This document shows, in pieces, positions 7,694 to 16,334 of a stretch of 64,000 nt of DNA (position 1 is its first letter; each line of letters opens with the position of its first letter). The notes beneath the pieces were generated by a model, which saw only the letters and a program-made list of their open reading frames with translations, was not told the DNA's origin and did not search any database. This stretch comes from Streptomyces marispadix. GTDB lineage: Bacteria; Actinomycetota; Actinomycetes; Streptomycetales; Streptomycetaceae. The translations under genes and the position numbers were made by a program. The DNA lies in contig NZ_JAKWJU010000002.1 of NCBI RefSeq assembly GCF_022524345.1, positions 5,942,001-6,006,000 of the forward strand, in the 5' to 3' direction.

Positions 7694-10237
7694 GTGCACA
7701 GGATCACCCGATTTCCAGCCCTGCGTTCCCTGCCGTCCCGGCGGCCGTCGGGAGCGGCAAGGACAAGGCCAAGACACCCGTGGCGGCGCCGAGTTCGCGC
7801 CGCGTGCCGCTCCAGGCTCGCCGTGCTCGTCTCCGTGCTGCTCCTCGGCGGTGCGCTCAACCTCGGTGCGGCGCCTGGGAGTTACGACTCCCGCGCGCCG
7901 GAGGCTAAGGCCGCCGATGACTTCCAGCAGGTCACCCTCGCCAAGGGGGAGCCGGAGACCGGCGAGCCGATGACGCTCGCCGTGCTGCCCGACCGCTCCG
8001 TGCTGCACACCTCGCGTGACGGCACGCTGCGGCTGACGGACGCGGGCGGCGCCACCAAGGTCGCCGGGCGGATACCCGTCTACAACCACGACGAGGAAGG
8101 TCTCCAAGGCGTGGGCGTGGACCCGGACTTCGCCTCGAACCGCTTCGTCTACCTCTATTACGCGCCGCCGTTGAACACCCCTGAGGGCGACGCCCCGGAG
8201 ACCGGGGACCCGGACGACTTCAAGCCGTTCGACGGCGTCAACCGCCTCTCCCGCTTCGTGCTCGGCGAGGACGGAACTCTCGACGCGGGCAGTGAGAAGA
8301 CCGTTCTCGAAGTGCCCGCGAGCCGCGGCCTGTGCTGCCACGTCGGTGGCGACATCGCTTTCGACGCCGACGGCAATCTGCTGCTGTCCACGGGCGACGA
8401 CACCAACCCGTTCCAGTCCGACGGCTACGCGCCGATCGACGAACGAGCAGACCGCAACCCGGCGTTCGACGCCCAGCGCAGCTCCGGCAACACCGACGAC
8501 CTGCGCGGCAAGATCCTTCGTATCAAGGTCAAGGAGGACGGCTCGTACGACATCCCCGAGGGGAACCTCTTCGCACCGGGCACCGAGAAGACCCGCCCCG
8601 AGATCTACGCCATGGGCTTCCGCAACCCCTTCCGCATGACCGTCGACAAGCCCACCGGCACCGTCTACGTCGGCGACTACGGACCCGACGCGGGCGCCGC
8701 CGACCCGGCCCGTGGCCCCGCAGGACAGGTCGAGTTCGCCCGTGTCACCAAGGCCGGAAACTACGGCTGGCCGTACTGCACCGGCGACAACGATGCCTAC
8801 ACCGACTACGACTTCGGCAGCGGGCAGTCCGGTGAGAAGTTCGACTGCGCCGCACCGAGGAACGAGTCGCCCCACAACACCGGCCTGACCGAGCTGCCGC
8901 CCGCGCAGCCCGCGTGGATCCCCTACGACGGCGCCTCCGTACCGGAGTTCGGCGACGGCTCGGAGTCACCCATGGGCGGCCCCGTCTACCGCTACGACCA
9001 GGACCTCGACTCGGATGTGAAGTTCCCGAAGGAGTTCGAAGGCGACTTCTTCGCCGGGGAGTTCGGGCGCCGCTGGATCAAGCGCATCGAGCAGGACAAG
9101 GACGGCGGCGTCACCTCCATCAACTCCTTCCCCTGGAGCGGCACGCAGGTGATGGACATGGAGTTCGGCCCCGATGGCGCGCTGTACGTGCTGGACTACG
9201 GCACCGGCTACTTCAACGGCGACGAGAACTCCGCCCTCTACCGCATCGAGAACGCCACCGACGGCCACAGTCCCGTAGCCGAGGCCAAGGCGGACAGGAC
9301 CAGCGGACAGGCACCGCTGGAGGTCACCTTCTCCTCCGAGGGCAGCAGCGACGCCGACGGCGAACAGCTCAGCTACCACTGGGACTTCGGTGACGGCGCA
9401 ACCTCCGACGAGGCCGATCCGACGCATACGTACACCGAGAACGGCACCTACTCCGCGACCGTCACCGCCACCGACCCCGGCGGCCGTACGGGAAGCGCCG
9501 GCGGCGTGATCGTCACCGTGGGCAACACCGCACCGGAGGTGAAGCTCCAACTGCCCGCCGACGGGCAGCCGTTCGCATTCGGCGACGAGGTGCCGTTCAA
9601 GGTGGAGGTGACCGACCCGGAGGACGGTGACATCGACTGCTCGAAGGTCGAGGTCAGTTACATCCTCGGACACGACAGCCACGGCCACCCCATCACCTCC
9701 GCGAAGGGCTGCTCGGGCACCATCAAGACCAGCGCGGACGGCGAACACGACCCGAACGCCGACATATTCGGAGTCTTCGACGCCAAGTACACCGACGGCG
9801 GTGGCGGCGGGCAGGACCCGCTGACCGGGCACGACCAGAGCGTCCTGCAGCCCGAGCACAGGCAGGCCGAGCACTTCAGCGCATCGGCCGACGGTGTCGA
9901 CGTCGCCGACGTGGAGGGCGCCGAGGGCGGACGTGCCGTGACCGGTGCCGGCGACGGCCAGTGGATCACCTTCGAGCCGTATGTCACGCACGACGTCACC
10001 GAGTTGAGCGCACGCGTCAGGAGCGGCGCACAGTCCGGCGGAGCCGTGGAGGTGCGGGCCGGAGGACCCGACGGAACGCTGCTGGGCACCGCCGAGGTCG
10101 GCACCGGGGACGGCTGGCGTGATGTGACCACGGCCGTCGAGAACGCCCCGGAGGGCACGGGCAAGCTGACCCTCGTCTTCACCGGGGGGCAGGGCGCCGA
10201 GTTCGACGTCGACAGCTTCAAGGTCACCACGGGCTGA
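7694..10237 (+). CDS. Secreted PQQ-type sugar dehydrogenase with PKD and CBM6-like domains
   Basis: 847 residues from GTG 7694, chosen for AGGAGGAG five bases upstream and an arginine-rich N-terminus leading into a hydrophobic core (LAVLVSVLLLGGALNL) typical of an export signal. Residues about 75-520 form a six-bladed glucose/sorbosone dehydrogenase propeller (EEGLQGVGVDPDF, LRGKILRIK, AMGFRNPFRM, VGDYGPD, MGGPVYRY). A PKD domain follows (about 526-610, YHWDFGDG). A C-terminal carbohydrate-binding module resembling CBM6 spans about 720-846. It presumably oxidises sugars outside the membrane using PQQ or a related cofactor; dependence on PQQ is from family knowledge. It is 16 bp upstream of a ThuA-DUF1080 gene, with which it surely forms an operon. 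Confidence 0.9.
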   Translation: MHRITRFPALRSLPSRRPSGAARTRPRHPWRRRVRAACRSRLAVLVSVLLLGGALNLGAAPGSYDSRAPEAKAADDFQQVTLAKGEPETGEPMTLAVLPDRSVLHTSRDGTLRLTDAGGATKVAGRIPVYNHDEEGLQGVGVDPDFASNRFVYLYYAPPLNTPEGDAPETGDPDDFKPFDGVNRLSRFVLGEDGTLDAGSEKTVLEVPASRGLCCHVGGDIAFDADGNLLLSTGDDTNPFQSDGYAPIDERADRNPAFDAQRSSGNTDDLRGKILRIKVKEDGSYDIPEGNLFAPGTEKTRPEIYAMGFRNPFRMTVDKPTGTVYVGDYGPDAGAADPARGPAGQVEFARVTKAGNYGWPYCTGDNDAYTDYDFGSGQSGEKFDCAAPRNESPHNTGLTELPPAQPAWIPYDGASVPEFGDGSESPMGGPVYRYDQDLDSDVKFPKEFEGDFFAGEFGRRWIKRIEQDKDGGVTSINSFPWSGTQVMDMEFGPDGALYVLDYGTGYFNGDENSALYRIENATDGHSPVAEAKADRTSGQAPLEVTFSSEGSSDADGEQLSYHWDFGDGATSDEADPTHTYTENGTYSATVTATDPGGRTGSAGGVIVTVGNTAPEVKLQLPADGQPFAFGDEVPFKVEVTDPEDGDIDCSKVEVSYILGHDSHGHPITSAKGCSGTIKTSADGEHDPNADIFGVFDAKYTDGGGGGQDPLTGHDQSVLQPEHRQAEHFSASADGVDVADVEGAEGGRAVTGAGDGQWITFEPYVTHDVTELSARVRSGAQSGGAVEVRAGGPDGTLLGTAEVGTGDGWRDVTTAVENAPEGTGKLTLVFTGGQGAEFDVDSFKVTTG

Positions 10238-10253
10238 GAGGGGAGGAGAAGAA

Positions 10254-11720
10254 GTGACGCACTTGAGACGGATGAACGCAGAGGCAGACGCGCCGCGGAG
10301 GTCACGTGCCTTCCGGCTGGCCCTGGCCGCGGCATCGGGCCTGCTGCTGTGCGCGGCGGCGCTGCCGCCGCAGGCGGGACCGGCACAGCAGGGTCCGCGA
10401 GACGGCGGACGTGAAGGCGAATCCGTGCTGGTCTTCTCGAAGACCGCCGGTTTCCGGCACGACTCCATCCCCGACGGCATCGCCGCTCTTCAACAGCTCG
10501 GCGCCGAGGCCGGGTTCACGGTCGACGCCACGGAGGACGCGGGTGTCTTCACGGCGGAACGTCTCGCCGCGTACGACGCCGTCGTCTTCCTCTCCACCAC
10601 GGGCGACGTGCTCGACGAGTCCCAACAGGCCGCGTTCGAGGGCTACATCGAGAACGGCGGCGGCTATATGGGCGTGCACGCCGCCGCCGACACCGAGTAC
10701 GACTGGCCCTGGTACGGGGGGCTCGTGGGCGCATGGTTCGACTCGCACCCGCTGATCCAGCCCGCGACCACCGAGGTCGAGGACCGTGCGCACCCGGCGA
10801 CCGCCCATCTGGGCGCCACCTGGGAACGCACCGACGAGTGGTACAACTACCGCGCCAATCCGCGTAAGGACGTCCACGTGCTGGCGGCCCTCGACGAAGG
10901 CTCGTACGCCGGCGGCAACATGGGCGAGGACCATCCGATCGCCTGGTGCCACGCGTACAAGGGAGGCAGGGCCTTCTACACCGGCGGGGGGCACACCGAG
11001 GAGTCCTACGCGGACGGCGACTTCCGTGCCCATCTGCTCGGCGCGCTGCGCTGGACGACGGGCGGCGCGCAGGCCGACTGCCGCCCGGAGAGCGGCTATT
11101 CACCCCTCTACGACGGCAGCAGCGGACTGGAGGGATGGAAGCAGGCCGGGCCCGGCCACTTCGAGCAGAGCGACGACGGGACGCTCAACACCGTCGGCGG
11201 CATGGGCCTGTTGTGGCATGAGGCGGAACTGAAGGGCGCCTACTCCCTCAAGTTGGACTGGAAGGCCGCCGGGGACGACAACTCGGGAGTCTTCGTAGGC
11301 TTCCCCGCGTCCGACGACCCGTGGTCCGCCGTCGACAACGGCTACGAGATCCAGATCGACGCGACGGACGTGCCGGAGAAGACGACCGGTTCCGTCTACG
11401 GATTCCAGTCCGCCGACATCGAGGCACGGGACGCGGCGCTCAACCCTCCCGGCGAGTGGAACACCTACGAGATACGGGTCGAGGGCGAGCGACTGCGGAT
11501 CTGGCTCAACGGCACCCTCGTCAACGACTTCACCAACACCGACCCCGCACGCAGCCTCAACGACGGCCACATCGGGCTACAGAACCACGGCGACGGCGAC
11601 GACGTGGCCTTCCGGAACATCAGGGTGCGCGACCTCGGGTCGGGGACGGGCGGCGGCCACGACGGAGACGGCCACCAGAGCGACCGCCGGCAGAGAGGAG
11701 CGGGGACGGCCGGGCGCTGA
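10254..11720 (+). CDS. Exported ThuA-DUF1080 two-domain protein
   Basis: 488 residues from GTG 10254 with GGAGGAG at 10242-10248. An N-terminal signal-like segment (RLALAAASGLLLCAAALPP) precedes a ThuA trehalose-utilisation glutamine-amidotransferase-like domain (about residues 60-270: VLVFSKTAGFRHDSI, GGGYMGVHAAADTEYDW, FYTGGGHTEESY). A DUF1080 (3-keto-disaccharide hydrolase / laminin-G-like) domain follows (about 280-465: GLEGWK, DNSGVFVGFP, YEIQIDA, GEWNTYEIRVEG, HIGLQNHGDGD). DUF1080 proteins act on 3-keto-glycosides, so this product could process sugars oxidised by the dehydrogenase encoded just upstream (inference). The C-terminus is a Gly/His/Arg-rich low-complexity tail. Confidence 0.9.
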   Translation: MTHLRRMNAEADAPRRSRAFRLALAAASGLLLCAAALPPQAGPAQQGPRDGGREGESVLVFSKTAGFRHDSIPDGIAALQQLGAEAGFTVDATEDAGVFTAERLAAYDAVVFLSTTGDVLDESQQAAFEGYIENGGGYMGVHAAADTEYDWPWYGGLVGAWFDSHPLIQPATTEVEDRAHPATAHLGATWERTDEWYNYRANPRKDVHVLAALDEGSYAGGNMGEDHPIAWCHAYKGGRAFYTGGGHTEESYADGDFRAHLLGALRWTTGGAQADCRPESGYSPLYDGSSGLEGWKQAGPGHFEQSDDGTLNTVGGMGLLWHEAELKGAYSLKLDWKAAGDDNSGVFVGFPASDDPWSAVDNGYEIQIDATDVPEKTTGSVYGFQSADIEARDAALNPPGEWNTYEIRVEGERLRIWLNGTLVNDFTNTDPARSLNDGHIGLQNHGDGDDVAFRNIRVRDLGSGTGGGHDGDGHQSDRRQRGAGTAGR

Positions 11721-11862
11721 ACCGTGGGGCTGGCGGCGCCGCACCACTGCCGCCGCCGGCTCCGCATGGCATAGGTCCCGGGAACGGCGCCCAGACCAGA
11801 CCCGGCCAGGCAGACCAGACCGCACCGCCCACCGCTCAACTGCCGTCCGGCGCAGGCCGGAT

Positions 11863-11972
11863 GACGGGCCGCAGCCCGCGGCCCGTCGGCGCGGCGCCCT
11901 CCGGTCCAGAGGGGGGCCGAAGGGCGCCGCAGAGGCGGCGGGCGAGGAGAACGCCGACTCCTCCCCGCCGCC
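11863..11972 (+). terminator. Three tandem perfect hairpins
   Basis: Hairpin 1 at 11863-11887: GACGGGCCGC - AGCCC - GCGGCCCGTC. Hairpin 2 has arms GCGGCGCCCT at 11891-11900 and AGGGCGCCGC at 11921-11930, with an inner CGGTCC/GGGCCG stem. Hairpin 3 has arms GGCGGCGGG-C-GAGGAG at 11934-11949 and CTCCTC-CCCGCCGCC at 11958-11972. They lie 140 bp after the ThuA gene and insulate it from the ebo-like operon. Confidence 0.75.
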
Positions 11973-12278
11973 CCGATCCATGATCCGCGGCGGTGCTCCG
12001 CGCGGTACGCGCGGCCCCCGCCGCCTGCTGCCCGTGCGCTGACCCTCCGGCCCCGATCCGCCGCGACCGATCGACTCACCGCCGCATCAGCGCCCCTACC
12101 GACACAGCACCGACGCAGCCGACTCAGTACCGACTCGACTTCCGCCGACTCGACTCCGCAGCCGCACACGGCAGTTCAGCGCGCCCCGGCTCCCGGGGGA
12201 GACCCGAGACCCCTCGCCCGTGACGTTCACCGCGACGCCGACCCCATCCGTACGTACCCCTCACAGCGGAGGCAGGCC
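11973..12278 (+). other. Presumed promoter region of ebo-like operon
   Basis: About 300 bases with no gene. It contains repeated CGACTC words (12117-12160) and ends in GGAGG at 12267-12271, the ribosome-binding site of the cyclase gene. No clear -35/-10 pair could be chosen in this GC-rich stretch. Confidence 0.4.
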
Positions 12279-13427
12279 GTGACCGAAGACCACACCAACC
12301 AGCCGACCGCCCCCGACGGGGGCGCCCGCACCGGCGTCTGGCTCGTAGGAGCACGCGGCTCGGTCGCCACCACGGCGATCGCCGGATGCGCCGCGACCGC
12401 CTCCGGAATGCACCCGCCCACCGGGATGATCACGGAGACAGCCGAGTTCGCCGGATGCGGTCTTCCGCCGCTGGGACGGCTGGTCTTCGGCGGCCATGAC
12501 ACGGTGTCCTGCCCGCTGCCCAAGCGTGCCGAACAACTCGTCGCGGGCGGTGTACTGCCGCACGGCCTGCCGGCCGCCGTGCACGCCGAACTCACCGCCG
12601 CCGACTCGTGGATACGGCCCGGCGGCCCCCCGGCCGACGACCCACGAGGCGAGGACGAGGCGATCGACGCGCTCGCCGCCGACCTGACCGCCTTCACCCG
12701 CGAGAACGGGCTCGCCCGCACCGTCGTCGTCAACGTGGCCTCCACGGAGGCCGCCCCAAGCGACGCAGATACCGCACTGCCGCCCAGCTCCCGCTACGCG
12801 TCGGCCGCGCTGCGCGCCGGGTGCCCGTATGTGAACTTCACGCCGTCCAGCGGGCTGCACCATCCGCGGCTGCGCGAGGCCGCCCGCCGCTCGTCACTGC
12901 CGTACGCGGGACGTGACGGCAAGACGGGCCAGACGTTGCTGCGTTCCGTGCTCGCGCCGATGTTCGCGCAGCGGGCGCTGTCCGTACGTGCCTGGTCGGG
13001 CACGAATCTGCTGGGCGGCGGCGACGGCGCGGCACTGGCCGACCCGGGGGCCGCGGCGGCGAAGAACTCCGGCAAGGAACGCGTGCTCGCCGACAACCTC
13101 GGACGGATGCCGGAGGGGCGAGTGCACATCGACGACGTACCGGCGCTCGGCGACTGGAAGACGGCGTGGGACCACGTGGCCTTCGACGGCTTCCTCGGCT
13201 CGCGCATGATCCTCCAGACCGTCTGGCAGGGCTGCGACTCCGCGCTGGCGGCGCCGCTCGTGCTGGATCTCGTACGGATCGTCGCCCGCGTCCACGAACG
13301 CGGGGGCAGCGGGCCGGTGAAGGGGCTGGGCTTCTACTTCAAGGACCCCGACGACGGGCCGTGCGATCTTCCGGGGCAGTGGCGGGAACTGCTCGCCCTG
13401 GCGGACCGGCTGCGGGGCGGGCTGTGA
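12279..13427 (+). CDS. myo-Inositol-1-phosphate-synthase-like sugar-phosphate cyclase (ebo operon)
   Basis: 382 residues, GTG start with GGAGG nine bases upstream. It matches the inositol-3-phosphate synthase family: Rossmann motif VGARGSVATT near residue 23, YVNFTPS, the nucleotide/catalytic segment GRDGKTGQT, the LLGGGDGAALADP motif and a lysine-bearing AAKNSGKERVL. These enzymes use NAD to cyclise glucose-6-phosphate to inositol phosphate. The sequence is a divergent form typical of actinomycete ebo-type operons rather than the housekeeping enzyme, so the substrate may differ. It is first in an eight-gene coupled operon and shares a GTGA overlap with the prenyltransferase gene. It may provide the cyclitol headgroup otherwise made by EboD (a dehydroquinate-synthase-like cyclase), which is absent here (inference). 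Confidence 0.85.
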   Translation: MTEDHTNQPTAPDGGARTGVWLVGARGSVATTAIAGCAATASGMHPPTGMITETAEFAGCGLPPLGRLVFGGHDTVSCPLPKRAEQLVAGGVLPHGLPAAVHAELTAADSWIRPGGPPADDPRGEDEAIDALAADLTAFTRENGLARTVVVNVASTEAAPSDADTALPPSSRYASAALRAGCPYVNFTPSSGLHHPRLREAARRSSLPYAGRDGKTGQTLLRSVLAPMFAQRALSVRAWSGTNLLGGGDGAALADPGAAAAKNSGKERVLADNLGRMPEGRVHIDDVPALGDWKTAWDHVAFDGFLGSRMILQTVWQGCDSALAAPLVLDLVRIVARVHERGGSGPVKGLGFYFKDPDDGPCDLPGQWRELLALADRLRGGL

Positions 13428-14521
13428 GCGGCCGGGCGTTCCGGGCCGCGGTCGGCGGTCACGACGGCTCCGGTACGGGACCGGCTCCAGGGCCCGTGCC
13501 CGAACCGGTCACCGGTACCGGCACCGGTACGGAGCCTGGGGGCTGCCCTGGCGACGGTGCCGCCTGGGCCCGACTGCTGCGCGTCTCCGCCCTGTTCACC
13601 GTGCCGGGGGACGCGCTCGCGGGCGCCGCCGCCTCCGGGCACCGCCCGAACCGGGGCACGGCGCTGGCCGCCGGATCGTCCCTCTGCCTCTACGAGGCGG
13701 GCATGGCGCTCAACGACTACGCCGACCGCCATATCGACGCCGTCGAGCGTCCCTCCCGTCCGCTGCCGTCCGGGCGCATCACCCCCGGCAGCGCGCTCGC
13801 CGCCTCCGCCGCGCTCACGGCCTCGGGCCTCGGGCTGGCCGCCGTGGCGGGACGCGGGGCGCTGCTCACCGCTTCCGCGCTGGCCGCCACCGTATGGGCG
13901 TACGACCTGGGCCTGAAGCACACCGCGCTCGGGCCCGCGACGATGGCCGCCGCCCGTGGCCTGGACCTCGTGCTGGGTGCCGTGGCCTCCGCGTCCGAGG
14001 CGGGTGCGCGACAGGGCCCGCGTCGCCGAAGTTCCGCCTCCGGCGCGGTACTTCGCGCCGCGGGGCTGCTCGGTACGCACACCTTCGCCGTGACGGCCGT
14101 CTCACGGCGGGAGACGCTCGGTGCGGCGCCTGCCGTGCCGCTGGCCGCGCTCGGCGCCGTAGGTGCGGTGGCCGCCGCCACCTGGGGTGCCGTGCGACCC
14201 GGCCGCGCCGGGGACTCCCGCGGCCGTGCGGGTGCGGGTGCGGGTGCGGGTGCGGATTCGGGTACGAGGCCGGGGCCGGTGCGGGCGGCGGTGACCGCGT
14301 CGGCCGCCGCATACGCCGTCACCGCCGCCCGCCCCCTCGTCGCCGCCCTGCCCGACCCCTCACCGGCGCTGCTGCAACGCGCGGTCGGAGGGGGAATCCG
14401 CGCCACGATCCCCCTTCAGGCAGCGCTCAACGCCCGTGCGGGGCGGTCCGGTTGGGCCGTAGCCGTGCTGGCGCTGACGCCCGCCGCCGCCCGGCTCTCA
14501 CGGAAGGTCAGCCCCACATGA
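13424..14521 (+). CDS. eboC: EboC-like UbiA-family prenyltransferase (SCO3242 type)
   Basis: 365 residues, integral membrane protein. The GTG at 13424 overlaps the upstream stop. A Gly/Pro/Thr-rich N-terminal extension (about residues 10-45) is followed by the UbiA core with the first aspartate motif NDYADRHIDAVERPSRPLPSG, shortened here as NDYAD...D, which binds Mg-prenyl diphosphate. A YDLGLKHT segment and several hydrophobic helices follow. UbiA enzymes attach prenyl chains to aromatic or polar acceptors in the membrane. In ebo clusters EboC is thought to prenylate a small acceptor for export. A low-complexity (GAG)n insert (about 14222-14262) sits in a loop. ATGA overlap with the next gene. 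Confidence 0.87.
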   Translation: MSGRAFRAAVGGHDGSGTGPAPGPVPEPVTGTGTGTEPGGCPGDGAAWARLLRVSALFTVPGDALAGAAASGHRPNRGTALAAGSSLCLYEAGMALNDYADRHIDAVERPSRPLPSGRITPGSALAASAALTASGLGLAAVAGRGALLTASALAATVWAYDLGLKHTALGPATMAAARGLDLVLGAVASASEAGARQGPRRRSSASGAVLRAAGLLGTHTFAVTAVSRRETLGAAPAVPLAALGAVGAVAAATWGAVRPGRAGDSRGRAGAGAGAGADSGTRPGPVRAAVTASAAAYAVTAARPLVAALPDPSPALLQRAVGGGIRATIPLQAALNARAGRSGWAVAVLALTPAAARLSRKVSPT

Positions 14522-15522
14522 CCGAGCCCCCCGGACCGCGCACGGGCGGACCCGGAACCGCCACCGGAACCGAGCACGGGAACGGCGACGCTGCCGGGAC
14601 CCGGCTGCGCTACGCATACGGCACCAACGGCCTCGCGGACCTCCGGCTCGGCGACGCCCTCGCCCTGCTCGCGGACCTCGGCTACGACGGCGTCGGCCTC
14701 ACCCTCGACCATATGCACCTCGACCCCCTGGCCCCGGACCTCGCGCGGCGAACGGCCGCCGTAGGAAGGGCACTTGAACGGCACGGGCTGGAGGTCACCG
14801 TGGAGACCGGCGCCCGGTACGTGCTCGATCCGCGCCGCAAGCACCACCCCACTCTCCTCGACCCCGATCCGGACGCCCGCGCGGCCCGGCTGGAACTGCT
14901 GCTCAAGGCCGTACGGGTCGCGGCCGAACTCGGCGCGCACGCAGTGCACTTCTTCAGCGGCACCCTGCCGGACGGCGCGGACCAGCACACCGCCTGGCCG
15001 CGTCTCGCCGACGCCGCCGCGTCGCTGCTCTCCGCCGCCCGCGCCGCGGGTGTGGCACTCGCCGTGGAGCCCGAACCGGGCCATCTCCTCGACGACTTGG
15101 CCGCCTTCCACCGGCTGCGCACGGCCCTCGGCGAACCCGACGGCCTCGGTCTCACCCTCGACGTGGGGCACTGCCTCTGTCTGGAGGCCGAGCCGCCGCA
15201 TCAGTGCGTGAGGGCCGCCGCGCCGTGGCTGCGGCATGTGCAGATCGAGGACATGCGGCGCGGCGTCCATGAGCATCTGCCGTTCGGCGAGGGCGAGTTG
15301 GACGTACCGCCGGTGCTGCGCGCCCTGCGGGAGGCCCGCTACGGCGGACTCGTCACCGTGGAACTGCCGCGTCACTCCCACGCCGGTCCCGACTGCGCCC
15401 GCGATGCCCTGCGCCACCTCCGGCAGGCGGAGGCGCAGACGACGAACGTCCCGGAGGACGCGACCGCGTCCGGGGCGGCCACGGCACCGTCCGGCGATCG
15501 GCCCGGGGAGGCGCCACGGTGA
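14518..15522 (+). CDS. Sugar phosphate isomerase/epimerase (TIM barrel, AP-endonuclease 2 fold)
   Basis: 334 residues; ATG overlaps the previous stop (ATGA). After a disordered N-terminus of about 28 residues, a xylose-isomerase-like TIM barrel is recognisable: RYAYGTNGLADLRLGDALALLADLGYDGVGLTLD, then VEPEPGHLL, LDVGHC (metal-binding Asp/His) and VQIEDMRRGVHEHLPFGEGELD near the C-terminal barrel strands. Family members isomerise or epimerise sugars, inositols or their phosphates with a divalent metal. Location between the prenyltransferase and eboA suggests it acts on the cyclitol or sugar intermediate of this pathway (inference). Confidence 0.85.
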   Translation: MTEPPGPRTGGPGTATGTEHGNGDAAGTRLRYAYGTNGLADLRLGDALALLADLGYDGVGLTLDHMHLDPLAPDLARRTAAVGRALERHGLEVTVETGARYVLDPRRKHHPTLLDPDPDARAARLELLLKAVRVAAELGAHAVHFFSGTLPDGADQHTAWPRLADAAASLLSAARAAGVALAVEPEPGHLLDDLAAFHRLRTALGEPDGLGLTLDVGHCLCLEAEPPHQCVRAAAPWLRHVQIEDMRRGVHEHLPFGEGELDVPPVLRALREARYGGLVTVELPRHSHAGPDCARDALRHLRQAEAQTTNVPEDATASGAATAPSGDRPGEAPR

Positions 15523-16334
15523 ACCCTCCCTCCACCGGCCCCTCGAACTCGCGACGCCCCTCGAACTCGCAGTTTCCCTCGAACTCCCCGGACCACGACG
15601 GCTCGTCGGGCCGGCACGACGTCTCGCCCCAGCACGACTGCTCGCCCAAGCACGGCCACGGCTCGCTCCAGGACGTACAGGCTCGTCTGGAGCGCAGCCT
15701 GCCCCAAGGCGGGGAGGCCCGCACCTGGCTCGACGACGCCCTCGCCGAGGCCGCCCGCGCTCCCCGGCAGGCCCGCTGGGAGCTGCACTTCGCCTCCGCC
15801 GGGCGGCACTGCGGACCCGCGGCCGCGACCGACGCACGTGTGCTGCTCCTCCATGCGGCAGGCGCGGGGGCAGCCACCCTCGGCCGCCTCTACCGGCAGG
15901 GCACCGCCGCCGAGCGTGCCGCCGTGCTCAGCGCGCTGCATCTGCTGCCCACCGGTGGGACGCCGCAGGCCGTGCCGCTCGTCGAGGACGCACTGCGCGC
16001 CAACGACACCACGCTGATCGCCGCCGCCGTCGGCCCGTACGCCGCCGAACATCTCGACGCGCACGCCTGGCGGCACGCGGTGCTGAAGTGCCTGTTCACG
16101 GGGGTGCCGCTGGACGCCGTGGCCGGGCTCGCACGCCGCGCCCGCGGCGACGCCGAAGTCGCCCGCATGCTGGGCGACTTCGCCGCCGAACGAGCCGCCG
16201 CCGGAAGGCCCGTGCCGCCGGATCTGCACCGCGCGCTCGACCTGACGGGACAGGCGCGCGCCCGTGGGGACCGCCCCGACCCGCCCGTACCACCGCACGC
16301 ACCCGAACAGGCCGACCCGCCCGAGGAGTTCTGA
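15519..16334 (+). CDS. eboA: EboA-domain protein
   Basis: 271 residues, GTG start with GTGA overlap. A Ser/His/Asp-rich N-terminus (to about residue 45) precedes an all-helical EboA domain: WLDDALAEAARAPRQARWELHFASAGRHCG, then GTAAERAAVLSALHLLP, LVEDALRANDTTLIAAAVGPYAAEHLDAHAWRHAVLKCLFTGVPLDAVAGL. Each piece is quoted in short form in the family signature RTNDT...AWRQ..LKC.F.GV. EboA has no known enzymatic activity; in cyanobacterial clusters it is required with its neighbours for moving a precursor to the periplasm. TGATG junction with eboB. Confidence 0.88.
   Translation: MNPPSTGPSNSRRPSNSQFPSNSPDHDGSSGRHDVSPQHDCSPKHGHGSLQDVQARLERSLPQGGEARTWLDDALAEAARAPRQARWELHFASAGRHCGPAAATDARVLLLHAAGAGAATLGRLYRQGTAAERAAVLSALHLLPTGGTPQAVPLVEDALRANDTTLIAAAVGPYAAEHLDAHAWRHAVLKCLFTGVPLDAVAGLARRARGDAEVARMLGDFAAERAAAGRPVPPDLHRALDLTGQARARGDRPDPPVPPHAPEQADPPEEF

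Noticed and set aside
7541..10480. Long minus-strand open frames (444 and 504 codons) opposite the sugar dehydrogenase
   Set aside because: Val/Gly/Ala-rich translations without domain logic; the plus-strand genes have clear families and ribosome-binding sites.
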